Source: Pseudalkalibacillus hwajinpoensis (GTDB lineage: Bacteria; Bacillota; Bacilli; Bacillales; Guptibacillaceae). Taken from it: a DNA stretch of 64,000 bases. Of this stretch, positions 34,941 through 42,766 are shown piece by piece (positions within the stretch are counted from its first letter, which is position 1; each line of letters starts with the position of its first letter). A program made the position numbers and the translations under genes. Under the pieces are notes generated by a model. It had not been told where the DNA came from and ran no database searches. It was given only the letters and a program-made list of their open reading frames with translations. The stretch spans positions 3,782,001-3,846,000 of the forward strand of contig NZ_CP156674.1 in NCBI RefSeq assembly GCF_039851965.1. Reading direction: 5' to 3'.

Positions 34941-36593
34941 TTATTTGTCTTCTTTTTCTTTCTCAAAGTGAGCATCTACTGGTCCTTTTTGCTGCTCGTC
35001 TTTTTTCTTTTTGAGACGGAGTGTTTGTAAGATTTTCTTGTAATTTAGAGAGTAAGTTTTTGGTTCGTAATGTTCAGATGCTCGAATGTCTTCTGTTGAA
35101 GCTCGCATGAAGGACCACCCGAGCATAATCATGATAAAGAGAAGTGGGAATCCCCCCACAATACTTGCGGTTTGCAGGGTACCGAGACCTCCTACAAACA
35201 TGAGGACAAGTGGCATTAAGCAAAGTGCAAATGCCCAGAAGAGACGATTCCAGCGTAAAGGCTCATCCTCCACTTCTTTTTGTACAACGGAGGCAAGGAT
35301 ATAGGAACTCGAATCAAAAGTTGTGGCAAGAAAGATAATCGCCAAAATAGTGAAAATAAAAATCATGAGCCAGGATAATGGGAGTTGTCCGATCGTGTCG
35401 ATGATGGCTCTCGGCGCACCCTGGTCATTCAGCACGCCGATAACATCGAATTTTCCTGTTAGTTGCATATGAAGACCGTAGTTGCCGAGAATACCGAAAA
35501 ACAGAAGACTACCAAAGGTGCCATAGCTAATCGTACCTAGGATCATTTGCTTAATGGAACGCCCACGTGAGATTTTCGCAACAAACAATCCAACAAAAGG
35601 AGCGTATACAAGCCACCATGCCCAGTAGAAAACAGTCCAGCTTTCGGGAAACCCTGTTTCGTTGTATGGTCCTAGAGCGTTGTATGGCTCTGTCCACGTA
35701 CTCATATGAAAAAAGTTATCAAGCAGCAAACCAACGCTGTTCGTGGTCGTTTCGACGAGAAAGCGAGTTGGCCCAAAAATTAGGACAAAAAGAAGCAGGA
35801 AAATCGCCAGAACTAAATTGATGTCTGAAAGAACTTTGATTCCTTTTCGTAAACCGGAATACGCACTAATTGCGAAAATCGCAGTTACGAGCACAAGAAT
35901 GAAGGTTTTTAACACCATTGTTACACCAATACCAGTGAGTGAATTGATACCTTCTGCAATCATTGGTGTTCCTAGCGCAAGTGTAGTACCCGCTCCGCCA
36001 AGTAAACCGAACATAAACAGTACATCAATCAATGTGCCTAGTGGTCCATCAGCAAAATTCCCGATTAAAGGTCTCGTAGCTTCACTGATTTTCAACACTG
36101 GTTTTTTCCGAACATAATAAAAATAGGCCATTGGCAAAGCGGGCAATGTATAGATCGCCCATGCAATCGGCCCCCAGTGAAAGATTCCGTATGTACTAGC
36201 CCATAAAATCGCATCTTTCGTTCCAGGTTCAATGCCGAATGGAGGGCCCTGATAATAATAAGCCCACTCGATTGTCCCCCAGTATAAAATACTCGAACCG
36301 ATCCCGGCACAGAAAAGCATACCCACCCAGGAGAAGTTATTGAATTCAGGACGCTCGTTTTCTTCACCGAGTTTAACGCGTCCATTGTCACTGAATGCAA
36401 CATAAATGAGGAAAAAGAAAATCCCCAGTCCTACAATCAAGTAAAGGACACCAAATTGTGTTGTCACAAACTCATTTGCTTTGTTGACAAACTCCTTACC
36501 ACTTTCAGGGAAAAGAACGAGCGGGACAGTCACGAGAAGTAATAAACATAGTGCACCGAGAAACGTAGGCCAATCAATTAACCGTTTATCCAT
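34941..36593 (-). CDS. BCCT family transporter (glycine betaine/choline type)
   Basis: 550-residue secondary carrier with 12 predicted membrane segments. BCCT landmarks: GIGSSILYWGTIEWAYYYQGPPFG, the tryptophan-rich FYWAWWLVYAPFVGLFVAKISRGRS stretch with the TM8 aromatic box, and an acidic/basic C-terminal tail (KKKKDEQQKGPVD) of the osmosensing kind. Closest in look to OpuD/BetP-like betaine carriers; substrate not certain. AAAAGGAG precedes both GTG 36596 and ATG 36593. Contributes to osmoprotection. A second, broken BCCT gene lies at 58778. Confidence 0.88.
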   Translation of the reverse strand: MDKRLIDWPTFLGALCLLLLVTVPLVLFPESGKEFVNKANEFVTTQFGVLYLIVGLGIFFFLIYVAFSDNGRVKLGEENERPEFNNFSWVGMLFCAGIGSSILYWGTIEWAYYYQGPPFGIEPGTKDAILWASTYGIFHWGPIAWAIYTLPALPMAYFYYVRKKPVLKISEATRPLIGNFADGPLGTLIDVLFMFGLLGGAGTTLALGTPMIAEGINSLTGIGVTMVLKTFILVLVTAIFAISAYSGLRKGIKVLSDINLVLAIFLLLFVLIFGPTRFLVETTTNSVGLLLDNFFHMSTWTEPYNALGPYNETGFPESWTVFYWAWWLVYAPFVGLFVAKISRGRSIKQMILGTISYGTFGSLLFFGILGNYGLHMQLTGKFDVIGVLNDQGAPRAIIDTIGQLPLSWLMIFIFTILAIIFLATTFDSSSYILASVVQKEVEDEPLRWNRLFWAFALCLMPLVLMFVGGLGTLQTASIVGGFPLLFIMIMLGWSFMRASTEDIRASEHYEPKTYSLNYKKILQTLRLKKKKDEQQKGPVDAHFEKEKEDK

Positions 36594-36743
36594 CACTCAT
36601 TAACTCCTTTTCAGTACCATTGTGAGCTTAGTTTCTAACAAATTGGGCTTTTTATACGATGGCTCTTTAGATAATAGCGTCTTAAAAAGCTTCAGCATTT
36701 GTTATAGTAAGGTAATGAAGATGCAAGGAAAGGAGTGAGAGGT

Positions 36744-37091
36744 TTGAAGCCATTTACAGAAAGGGTCGTTCATATCATTCAACAAATACCACCTGGCAAG
36801 GTGATGACTTATGGCCAGATCGCTGGTCTCGCTGGTAGTCCGCGCGGCGCAAGACAGGTCGTTCGTATTCTGCACTCGATGAGTAGCAAGTATGATTTAC
36901 CGTGGCATCGCGTTATAAATGCAAAAGGTGAAATGGGAATTAAGAGTGGGGAGGGCTTTATCAGGCAGAGGATGCAGCTAGAGGAAGAAGGTGTGGAATT
37001 TTCATCTCAGGATAAAATTGATTTGAGAGTGTACCAGGCGATTGGATCGAATCAAAACTTACCATACATAAAAGAAGATGACCTTATGTAA
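36744..37091 (+). CDS. Alkyltransferase-like (ATL) protein, MGMT family without the active Cys
   Basis: 115-residue protein with the O6-alkylguanine transferase DNA-binding fold: IPPGKVMTYGQIAGLAGSPRGARQV and LPWHRVINAKGEMGI. The usual PCHRV has Trp for the acceptor Cys (PWHRV), the hallmark of ATL proteins, which bind O6-alkylguanine and flag it for nucleotide excision repair rather than repairing it directly. TTG 36744 lies 8 bases after AAAGGAG; the GTG at 36735 overlaps that site. Monocistronic. Confidence 0.85.
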   Translation: MKPFTERVVHIIQQIPPGKVMTYGQIAGLAGSPRGARQVVRILHSMSSKYDLPWHRVINAKGEMGIKSGEGFIRQRMQLEEEGVEFSSQDKIDLRVYQAIGSNQNLPYIKEDDLM

Positions 37092-37242
37092 GATCATCTT
37101 CCTGTAAAACAGGCTGATTACAGGTTTTAATGGTATTAAAATAATAACAGATGCATGCATCATTTTATTGAAAGGAAGCATTTTCTCGTGGTTAAAATAA
37201 AAAACCACCCAATTCCTGAGAAAAGGGTGGGAATTGCCTGGA

Positions 37243-37482
37243 TTATTTACTTGTTTCGATGCATGAGATCAAACGCTTCTCAATATCACTGCCGATTTCA
37301 TTCAAAGTATCGTCACCAGTTAGCCCGAGAAGTGTAGTTGGTTTTGGCATACCGATTTTTGTTTGGCCTTCATCATCAAAAACAACGATCTTGCACGGAA
37401 GAAAATAACCAACGAGTTTATCTTTGCTCAATACACGTTCTGCTTCTTTGGGGTTACAAACTTTTGTATACCCTGGAGTGTA
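37243..37482 (-). pseudogene. DUF302 protein remnant, 5' truncated
   Basis: The C-terminal half of a DUF302 protein is preserved: KVCNPKEAERVLSKDKLVGY, FLPCKIVVFDDEGQ, KIGMPKPTTLLGLTGDDTL. The frame is closed upstream by a stop at about 37483 and the first 60 or so residues of the family are absent. Just at the break lies ATACCCTGGAGTGTAT, vaguely like the GTAT-ended operators of CsoR/CstR repressors, with which DUF302 genes are often associated; this is speculative. A short expressed form from TTG 37431 (62 residues) is possible but lacks a ribosome site. Confidence 0.65.
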
Positions 37483-37572
37483 TTATTTAAACAGGATCAG
37501 GTTAATAAAAAGAGGCAGGTTAATGAAATCGTCTGCTTGGAGAAAGGATAACGTGTTTTTTAAAAGCGAATC

Positions 37573-37881
37573 TTATTTCGTCATTTTAAATGCGGCATTG
37601 AGCTGTCCGCGGATCATCTCATCTCTGATTTTATCTTTATCTTTTTGCTTCTCTTTTTTGTACATCTTTTTAATCTCAAAGGTTTGCATTCCATCTTCAA
37701 TCTGGTTAGCAATATCCATTAATTTCTCTACATCCGTAAATGAGAATTTTCGAGTACCTCCACCTGATCTTTCCGGGAGGATAAGGCCTCTTTCCTCATA
37801 GTAGCGAATTTTTCGTAAAGATAGTCCGGTTAACTCACTGACAGATCCGATCGGCAAAACTTTTTTATCTTTGTATGACAT
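37573..37881 (-). CDS. tnrA: TnrA, global nitrogen regulator (MerR family)
   Basis: 102-residue MerR-type activator/repressor of nitrogen genes. N-terminal winged HTH SYKDKKVLPIGSVSELTGLSLRKIRYYEERGLI, then RKFSFTDVEKLMDIANQIEDG. The C-terminal GQLNAAFKMTK segment is the part of TnrA that is captured by feedback-inhibited glutamine synthetase (family knowledge), and separates it from GlnR. A TnrA box at -50 of its putative promoter suggests autoactivation. Divergent from the HPr-like gene. Confidence 0.9.
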   Translation of the reverse strand: MSYKDKKVLPIGSVSELTGLSLRKIRYYEERGLILPERSGGGTRKFSFTDVEKLMDIANQIEDGMQTFEIKKMYKKEKQKDKDKIRDEMIRGQLNAAFKMTK

Positions 37882-37970
37882 CTGCAGTCACTCCCTATGA
37901 ACATATTCATAATGCAGCTAGAGCTACATATACTAGTCAAATCATCGTGTTAAACTGGTAATCTGGTATC

Positions 37971-38022
37971 ATTATATCATATAGAAATTAAAGAATTTAC
38001 AAGAATGTTAGAATATCTAACG
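37971..38022 (-). promoter_or_regulatory. tnrA promoter with TnrA box
   Basis: TGTTAGAATATCTAACG (38006-38022) matches TGTNANAWWWTMTNACA at 16 of 17 positions. On the minus strand a TATAAT -10 box is at 37976-37971, which places the box centre near -50, the position used by TnrA-activated promoters. Confidence 0.65.
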
Positions 38023-38146
38023 CATCACATGTCCTGGATGTAAAGAATGTGTAAGGAAAGGTGCCGCGAAGCTTGTGGTTTTTGCCGAGGGATGTCAAAA
38101 TGAAAGAGTGCAAACGGTTGTATAAGATTTGAAGGAGGATGTTTAC

Positions 38147-38410
38147 ATGGCGTACACAGAAACCGTTTTGATCACAGGGAAAGTAACGATGGCCTTTATA
38201 ATGGATTTTGTCAAAACTGCGAATGACTTTACTAGCTATATTATTGTGGAAGTTGATGGCAAACGATTGAATGCCAAAAGTCTGCTCAGCATGGGACGCC
38301 TTACAGGTCACTTTGGGCCAATTACGATCATTGCGACGGGCCCTGATGGAGAAAATGCTGCAAATCACCTGAAGCAGCTATGTGCCGGTGTTCAAAAGAA
38401 GAGCGTTTAA
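38147..38410 (+). CDS. HPr/Crh-like protein lacking the phosphorylatable His
   Basis: 87 residues with the HPr fold order. The region that in HPr reads GIHARPAT (His-15) is here TGKVTMAFIMDFVKTANDF, so PTS phosphotransfer is not possible. The Ser-46 segment is kept (GKRLNAKSLLSMGRLTG against NLKSIMGVMSLG in HPr and NAKSIMGLMSLA in Crh), and the C-terminal ITIIATGPDGENAANHLKQL also fits. The retained Ser suggests a Crh-like, HPr-kinase-dependent signalling role; this is inference. AAGGAGG site 9 bases before ATG 38147. Divergent from tnrA. Confidence 0.65.
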   Translation: MAYTETVLITGKVTMAFIMDFVKTANDFTSYIIVEVDGKRLNAKSLLSMGRLTGHFGPITIIATGPDGENAANHLKQLCAGVQKKSV

Positions 38411-38429
38411 ATAAAAACATTTTTTTTTG

Positions 38430-38451
38430 AGTGTTTATGTAAACGCTTTAA
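38430..38451 (+). terminator. Hairpin after the HPr-like gene, overlapping a cre-like sequence
   Basis: AGTGTTTA/TAAACGCT stem, then TTTAATTTC. The right arm reads TGTAAACGCTTTAA (38438-38451), one mismatch from the short cre consensus WTGNAANCGNWWNCA. Weak terminator or CcpA site; not decided. Confidence 0.4.
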
Positions 38452-38463
38452 TTTCATTTAAGT

Positions 38464-38490
38464 AAAAACCCGCCTTAAGGTACTGGCGGG
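38464..38490 (-). terminator. Terminator of proI
   Basis: On the minus strand CCCGCC/GGCGGG with a ten-base loop and TTTTTA, 13 bp after the proI stop. Confidence 0.8.
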
Positions 38491-38502
38491 TGGTGCTTCC
38501 GT

Positions 38503-39339
38503 TTAATCATGTTGTTTCTCAAATGATTTTCCTAATTCTTTAGAACGTTTTGTCGCCCCGGTAACACAGGCCACGATGGCTTCCTCAAACTGATACTCTT
38601 CTAAAATAGCTAGTGCAGCCTGTGTTGTACCACCTGGACTCGTTATCCTTTCGCGGAGAAGGGAGGGGGAATGGTTCGTAATGCTTAACATTTCAGCTGC
38701 TCCGGTTATCGTCTGCAGAATTAAGCTTCGTGCTGTTTCTTTGTCCAGACCGTTAGCACTTGCTGCTTTTTCCATACATTCCACCATATAATAGAAGTAG
38801 GCTGGTCCGCTTCCTGATAAACCGGTAACAGCATCAAGTTGATCTTCGGGAACTAGAGCCACGGTTCCGATCGTTTCAAATAGTTGTGTAGCAAATAATG
38901 AATGAGTGGAATCGGTGTACTTTCCTGGTGAAATGGCGGTGGCAGAAGCCCCGATGGTCGCTGATGTGTTCGGCATTGCACGGACAACGGGTGTTTTTGT
39001 TTCGAGTGACTCCTCGATATATGAAGTTGTTACTCCTGCTAGAACAGAAATAACGAGATGGTTATCTGTCATATATGGACGTATTTCTTCTAACGCATGA
39101 GCCGCGTCAATTGGTTTCACCGCTAAAATGATCACATTAGATTGCTCAATGAGTTCTTTAAGGCAATGCGTCGTTTCTACGTTATATTTTTTTCTCAATT
39201 CATAAAGCCGGGCAGAATTTGAGCGATTCATAAGAATAAGCTGTTCTGGATATACAAATTCACTTGTAATGATTCCCTCCACCATTGCTTCGGCCATTGA
39301 GCCGGCCCCGAGAAATCCGATATTCGTTAGGTTCGTCAT
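38503..39339 (-). CDS. proI: Pyrroline-5-carboxylate reductase
   Basis: Last step of proline synthesis: NAD(P)H reduction of pyrroline-5-carboxylate. 278 residues; Rossmann start NIGFLGAGSMAEAMVEGI, MPNTSATIGASATAISPG, and the P5CR signature SGSGPAYFYYMVECMEKAA followed by TSPGGTTQAAL. Position between yqjN and yqjP points to ProI (YqjO) among the paralogues ProG, ProH/ProJ, ProI. Expression is controlled by a Pro-type T-box. Confidence 0.92.
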   Translation of the reverse strand: MTNLTNIGFLGAGSMAEAMVEGIITSEFVYPEQLILMNRSNSARLYELRKKYNVETTHCLKELIEQSNVIILAVKPIDAAHALEEIRPYMTDNHLVISVLAGVTTSYIEESLETKTPVVRAMPNTSATIGASATAISPGKYTDSTHSLFATQLFETIGTVALVPEDQLDAVTGLSGSGPAYFYYMVECMEKAASANGLDKETARSLILQTITGAAEMLSITNHSPSLLRERITSPGGTTQAALAILEEYQFEEAIVACVTGATKRSKELGKSFEKQHD

Positions 39340-39365
39340 TTCTCACCCCTCATCCTTTCCATGTC

Positions 39366-39607
39366 AAAAACGCCCACTCATCCTTATTTAAAGGACGAAT
39401 GGGCGTGATTCGCGGTACCACCTTTATTTGATATCATCTGATATCCTCAAACTCCCTGTAACGTGGGAAGCGGTTGCGTTTCTGCAACAGGCTCCCGGGT
39501 AGGTTCAAAGCTAGCAACGTTAAGGAATCTTTCAGCCGACGAATTCCTTTCTCTGGCACCTGCCTTAGCTTTTACTAATCCCGTTCAAAGCCATTTATTC
39601 ATTCTAA
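39366..39607 (-). promoter_or_regulatory. T-box leader of proI, specifier CCU (Pro)
   Basis: On the minus strand: TTAGTAAAAGCTA (AGTA loop E) paired with TAGCTTT, specifier loop GAA-CCT-A, T-box GGTGGTACCGCG (39411-39422), and terminator ACGCCCA/TGGGCGT with T5. A promoter TTGACA (39644-39639)-N19-TACTAT precedes it. The Pro codon agrees with the gene product. Confidence 0.94.
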
Positions 39608-39758
39608 TTTTACATAGTATGCACCGGATTTTAGAAAATGTCAACCATTTTTTTAAAAATTCAGAATTAAGCTATCTTACTATAATGACAAATGGTGGAG
39701 AGAGGGGTAGAATGAAAGGTAGGGATAGCATGTAAAGAAAGCAGAGGTGGCGGTTAAA

Positions 39759-40727
39759 TTGAATATAACAAAGGCTAATGAAATCCTTTCAATCACGGTG
39801 CCGACCCCGTTTCCAGTTGGTCCGGTAAATTGTTATGTTATTAAAGGGGACGCAATTACACTCGTAGATACCGGCCCCCGTACTTCAGAAGCAAAAGAGG
39901 CTTTACAATATCAACTCCAACAGCACGGTCTGACATTTGAACAGTTAGATCAGGTTGTACTAACTCATCATCACCCAGACCATATTGGGCTTGTTGGCAT
40001 GTTGATGAAGGAAGGAAAGCAGGTACTGGGTCACTGGAAAAATGATCGATGGCTTCAGCTGAGCGATTCCTTCTTAAAGGAGTATGAAACGTTTATGACT
40101 AGCATATATCGGGAGGCAGGCGTAAGTGAAGAATATTTCGATCATGTTCGGGATGTAAGAGGGTATCATTCTTATGCTGATCGTGCGCAATGTGATTTTC
40201 ACCTTTCGGAAGGTGATTCAATACCAGGATGCACAGGATGGACGGTTATGGAAACTCCTGGCCATGCTCAAAGTCACATTTCTTTACTCCATGAACAAAG
40301 CGGGACAATGATCGCAGGAGACCATTTAATTAAAAACATTTCTTCAAATCCTCTCCTCGAGCCGCCATATGTGAAGGGGACTGAACGTCCAAAGCCACTT
40401 CTTCAACAGCGGAACTCTTATCAAAAAACTCTGGACGCACATCTTTCTTTTGTATATACCGGTCATGGAGAACCTATTTTAAATCCAGATGAATTAATTA
40501 GAGAACGCTTTTTGAAACAAGAAGATCGCTCTGCTAAAGTGGCTTCTTTCCTGAAGGAAGAGCCTTTGACGGCATTTGAATTGTGTCAAAAGTTATTTCC
40601 GGGGATCTATAAAAAACAAACTGGCTTGACTCTTTCTGAAACGATAGGTCATCTCGATTATTTGTTTTCAGAAGGCGTGATTACTAAAATACAGAGTGGA
40701 GAAAAGGCGCTTTACAGAAGACGCTAG
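39759..40727 (+). CDS. yqjP: Metallo-beta-lactamase-fold hydrolase (YqjP)
   Basis: 322-residue protein. PTPFPVGPVNCYVIKGD and LVDTGPR lead to the metal motif VLTHHHPDHIGLVGML (HxHxDH), then METPGHAQSHISL and AGDHLI, and a C-terminal winged-helix-like tail. Belongs to the YqjP group of MBL-fold hydrolases, substrate unknown. TTG 39759 sits 8 bases after GAGGTGG; GTG 39747 is an alternative with a poorer ribosome site. It is followed by yqjQ after 11 bp; the two form an operon. Confidence 0.85.
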   Translation: MNITKANEILSITVPTPFPVGPVNCYVIKGDAITLVDTGPRTSEAKEALQYQLQQHGLTFEQLDQVVLTHHHPDHIGLVGMLMKEGKQVLGHWKNDRWLQLSDSFLKEYETFMTSIYREAGVSEEYFDHVRDVRGYHSYADRAQCDFHLSEGDSIPGCTGWTVMETPGHAQSHISLLHEQSGTMIAGDHLIKNISSNPLLEPPYVKGTERPKPLLQQRNSYQKTLDAHLSFVYTGHGEPILNPDELIRERFLKQEDRSAKVASFLKEEPLTAFELCQKLFPGIYKKQTGLTLSETIGHLDYLFSEGVITKIQSGEKALYRRR

Positions 40728-40738
40728 AGGAGGAGCAG

Positions 40739-41527
40739 ATGGATTTAAACAATAAAGTAGTGCTGATTACAGGGGCTTCAAGTGGAATAGGGCGGCAGTT
40801 GGCTCTTGATCTAGGAAAACAGGGTGCAAAGCTCATTCTCGTCGCTCGATCAGAAGAAAAGTTGATGAATGTAAAGAAACAAATTGAATCAGCAGGCGGT
40901 TATGCACCGGCTGTCTGGTCAATGGATGTTGGTGATGGGGGACGGATTGACCACCTCCTGCCCCAACTACTTCCTGAGATGCCTGCGATTGATATTCTTG
41001 TTAACAACGCAGGGTTCGGGAAATTTGATGCTTTTGCTGAAGCTGATATGAAAGATATTGAAGCCATGTTTAATGTAAATGTGATCGGCTTAATGCGTTT
41101 TACTTCTCATGTGCTGCCGAGAATGATACTGGAAGGTAAAGGCCACATTGTCAATATCGCTTCACAGGCAGGCAAATTAGCTACACCAAAATCTTCCGGC
41201 TACTCAGCTTCAAAGCATGCTGTGCTCGGGTTCTCAAACAGCTTGCGAATGGAAGTGAAGTCACATGGGATTTCTGTCACAACAGTTAATCCAGGTCCAA
41301 TCAAAACTAACTTTTTTGATATAGCAGATAGTAGCGGAACCTACACGAAGAACATTGAAAAAATGATGCTAACACCTGAGAAAGTGTCAGAGGAAATCAT
41401 TTCAGCGATTGAAAAAGGTAAGCGTGAAGTGAATCTGCCACGCTGGATGAATGTAGGTGCGAAACTATATCATACTGCACCCGGATTGGTGGAAAAAATA
41501 GCTGGCAAGTTTTTTGATCAAAAATAA
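40739..41527 (+). CDS. yqjQ: Short-chain dehydrogenase/reductase (YqjQ)
   Basis: 262-residue classical SDR: cofactor site LITGASSGIGRQLALDLG, NNAGFG, catalytic Ser in VNIASQAGKLATPKSSGYSASKHA with the YxxxK pair, and VNPGPIKTNFF. NADPH preference is suggested by the Arg after beta-2 (VARSEEKL). Substrate unknown. The start lies 7 bases after GAGGAGG at the end of yqjP. Terminator follows. Confidence 0.88.
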   Translation: MDLNNKVVLITGASSGIGRQLALDLGKQGAKLILVARSEEKLMNVKKQIESAGGYAPAVWSMDVGDGGRIDHLLPQLLPEMPAIDILVNNAGFGKFDAFAEADMKDIEAMFNVNVIGLMRFTSHVLPRMILEGKGHIVNIASQAGKLATPKSSGYSASKHAVLGFSNSLRMEVKSHGISVTTVNPGPIKTNFFDIADSSGTYTKNIEKMMLTPEKVSEEIISAIEKGKREVNLPRWMNVGAKLYHTAPGLVEKIAGKFFDQK

Positions 41528-41534
41528 GAATGCG

Positions 41535-41570
41535 TGGAAAGGTATCTCGCCAGATACCTTTCCATTTTTT
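41535..41570 (+). terminator. Terminator of yqjP-yqjQ
   Basis: TGGAAAGGTATCT/AGATACCTTTCCA perfect 13-bp stem with a CGCC loop and six T residues. Confidence 0.94.
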
Positions 41571-41633
41571 GTTTCTGTCTTACAAAGGAATCTTGAAGAA
41601 AAAGAGAGAAGAAAACAGCCAAAAGGTGGAAGA

Positions 41634-41729
41634 GTGAAAATAGGCGAACTGGAAATTGATGCTACCAATACATTCTTTAACTTTTATGACCCAGATGACA
41701 ATAAGCTTCAGATGTGTTTCTGGGAGTGA
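41634..41729 (+). pseudogene. VOC (glyoxalase-like) protein remnant, probably relic of yqjT
   Basis: Only the last 31 residues of a vicinal-oxygen-chelate protein remain: ELEIDATNTFFNFYDPDDNK then LQMCFWE, the standard end of the fold. Upstream sequence to the yqjQ terminator does not encode the rest. Just downstream, another frame (41730-41794) reads SPGIRTLESVYVKLHDQP, similar to the start of such proteins, so two decayed pieces may be adjacent. In B. subtilis yqjT, a VOC gene, lies near this point. Confidence 0.55.
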
Positions 41730-41806
41730 AGTATCGCGTTTCTCCGGGGATAAGAACTCTGGAAAGTGTTTATGTTAAGCTCCACGATCAGCCATCCTAA
41801 ATCCAC

Positions 41807-41835
41807 TTGACTAAAAACGGGAAAAGTGGTTAAAT
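41807..41835 (+). promoter_or_regulatory. Promoter of the T-box-controlled GNAT gene
   Basis: TTGACT-N17-TTAAAT, about 10 bp before the leader. Confidence 0.6.
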
Positions 41836-41842
41836 TATCTTA

Positions 41843-42135
41843 ATTTTATAAAAGTATTATAAATGCGATGAAAAGAAGAGTAATTAAGTTGCGTTTCCGT
41901 CAGAGACCTCCAGTAGCTGAGAAGGAGGAAAGCGTTCTTAATGAATAAAGACTTTGAGCTGCGTAATTAACCTTTTAAGAGGAGAAATTACGACGGGTTC
42001 TCCCGTTATAGAGATAGGGTATTAGTAGTTGATACCTGTAGAGTTTGGTATGGTGACATATCGATTAACTGAGGTGGTACCGCGATTAACTCTCGCCCTC
42101 AAGAAGGGAGGACTTCTTGAGCGCGAGAGTTTTAT
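41843..42135 (+). promoter_or_regulatory. T-box leader of a GNAT acetyltransferase gene, specifier tentatively Lys
   Basis: Stem I elements: AGTA loop E (GAGTAATTAAG) with ATTAAG/CTTAAT stem, distal AGAGA-CCTCC-..-GGAGG arm, specifier loop GAATAAAGA. T-box GAGGTGGTACCGCG at 42071-42084 and terminator AACTCTCGC/GCGAGAGTT with inner CTCAAGAAG/CTTCTTGAG and T tract (42088-42135). The loop is two bases longer than in the other T-boxes here; AAA or AAG (both Lys) are the readable sense codons, while GAA-UAA would be a stop codon. Confidence 0.9.
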
Positions 42136-42163
42136 TTTTTGAAATTGAATTGGAGGAGAAACA

Positions 42164-42724
42164 ATGAATGTACTTTTAAAAGATATTAAAACAGAATTGG
42201 GCTCAAATCGCTTGATTTTAAGGATGCCACAGCCCGGAGATGGGAAAGTCGTAAATCATGCTATTAGATCCTCTATTAATGAGTTAAAGCCGTGGTTAGG
42301 TTTTGCCCGAGAGGTTCCAACCGTTGAAGAAACGGAGATTAATACAAGGGATGCCCATATCAAATTTCTAAAGCGTGAAAGTTTGAGGTTTCTTATTTTT
42401 TTAAAAGAGACGAATGAATTTGTAGGTTCTACAGGATTTCACAATATCGATTGGGAAATTCCTAAGCTTGAAATTGGCTATTGGATCGATACGAGGTTTA
42501 GCGGAAATGGCTACATGACTGAAGCTGTCGATGTACTAACTGACTTTGCTAAAAATGAATTAGGATGCAGAAGAATTGAAATCAGATGCGATCGTGAGAA
42601 TGATAAAAGTCGCTCAGTTCCAGAGAGGATTGGCTATCAATTAGAAGGTATTCTGAGGAATGAGGATTTATCGATTGATAAACTAAAAGTAACTGACACG
42701 TGCATCTATGCCAGGGTGTATTAA
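42164..42724 (+). CDS. GNAT family N-acetyltransferase (RimJ/RimL-like)
   Basis: 186-residue cytoplasmic acetyltransferase. LGSNRLILRMPQPGDGKVV and FVGSTGFHNIDWEIPKLEIGYWIDTRFSGNGYMTEAV (in order) give the RimJ/RimL pattern with the acetyl-CoA loop at SGNGYM. The part ENDKSRSVPERIGYQLEG is the usual C-terminal strand. Substrate may be a protein N-terminus, an aminoacyl compound or an antibiotic. The gene sits behind a T-box leader, with GGAGGAG 5 bases before the ATG. That control by uncharged tRNA is unusual for this family. Confidence 0.85.
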   Translation: MNVLLKDIKTELGSNRLILRMPQPGDGKVVNHAIRSSINELKPWLGFAREVPTVEETEINTRDAHIKFLKRESLRFLIFLKETNEFVGSTGFHNIDWEIPKLEIGYWIDTRFSGNGYMTEAVDVLTDFAKNELGCRRIEIRCDRENDKSRSVPERIGYQLEGILRNEDLSIDKLKVTDTCIYARVY

Positions 42725-42766
42725 ATTTCTTGAATGCCTGTTTACATCACCAAATAGAGGTTATTC

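Noticed and set aside
39463..39735. Open frame of 90 codons on the plus strand
   Set aside because: Antisense to the proI T-box leader and its promoter; no coding features.
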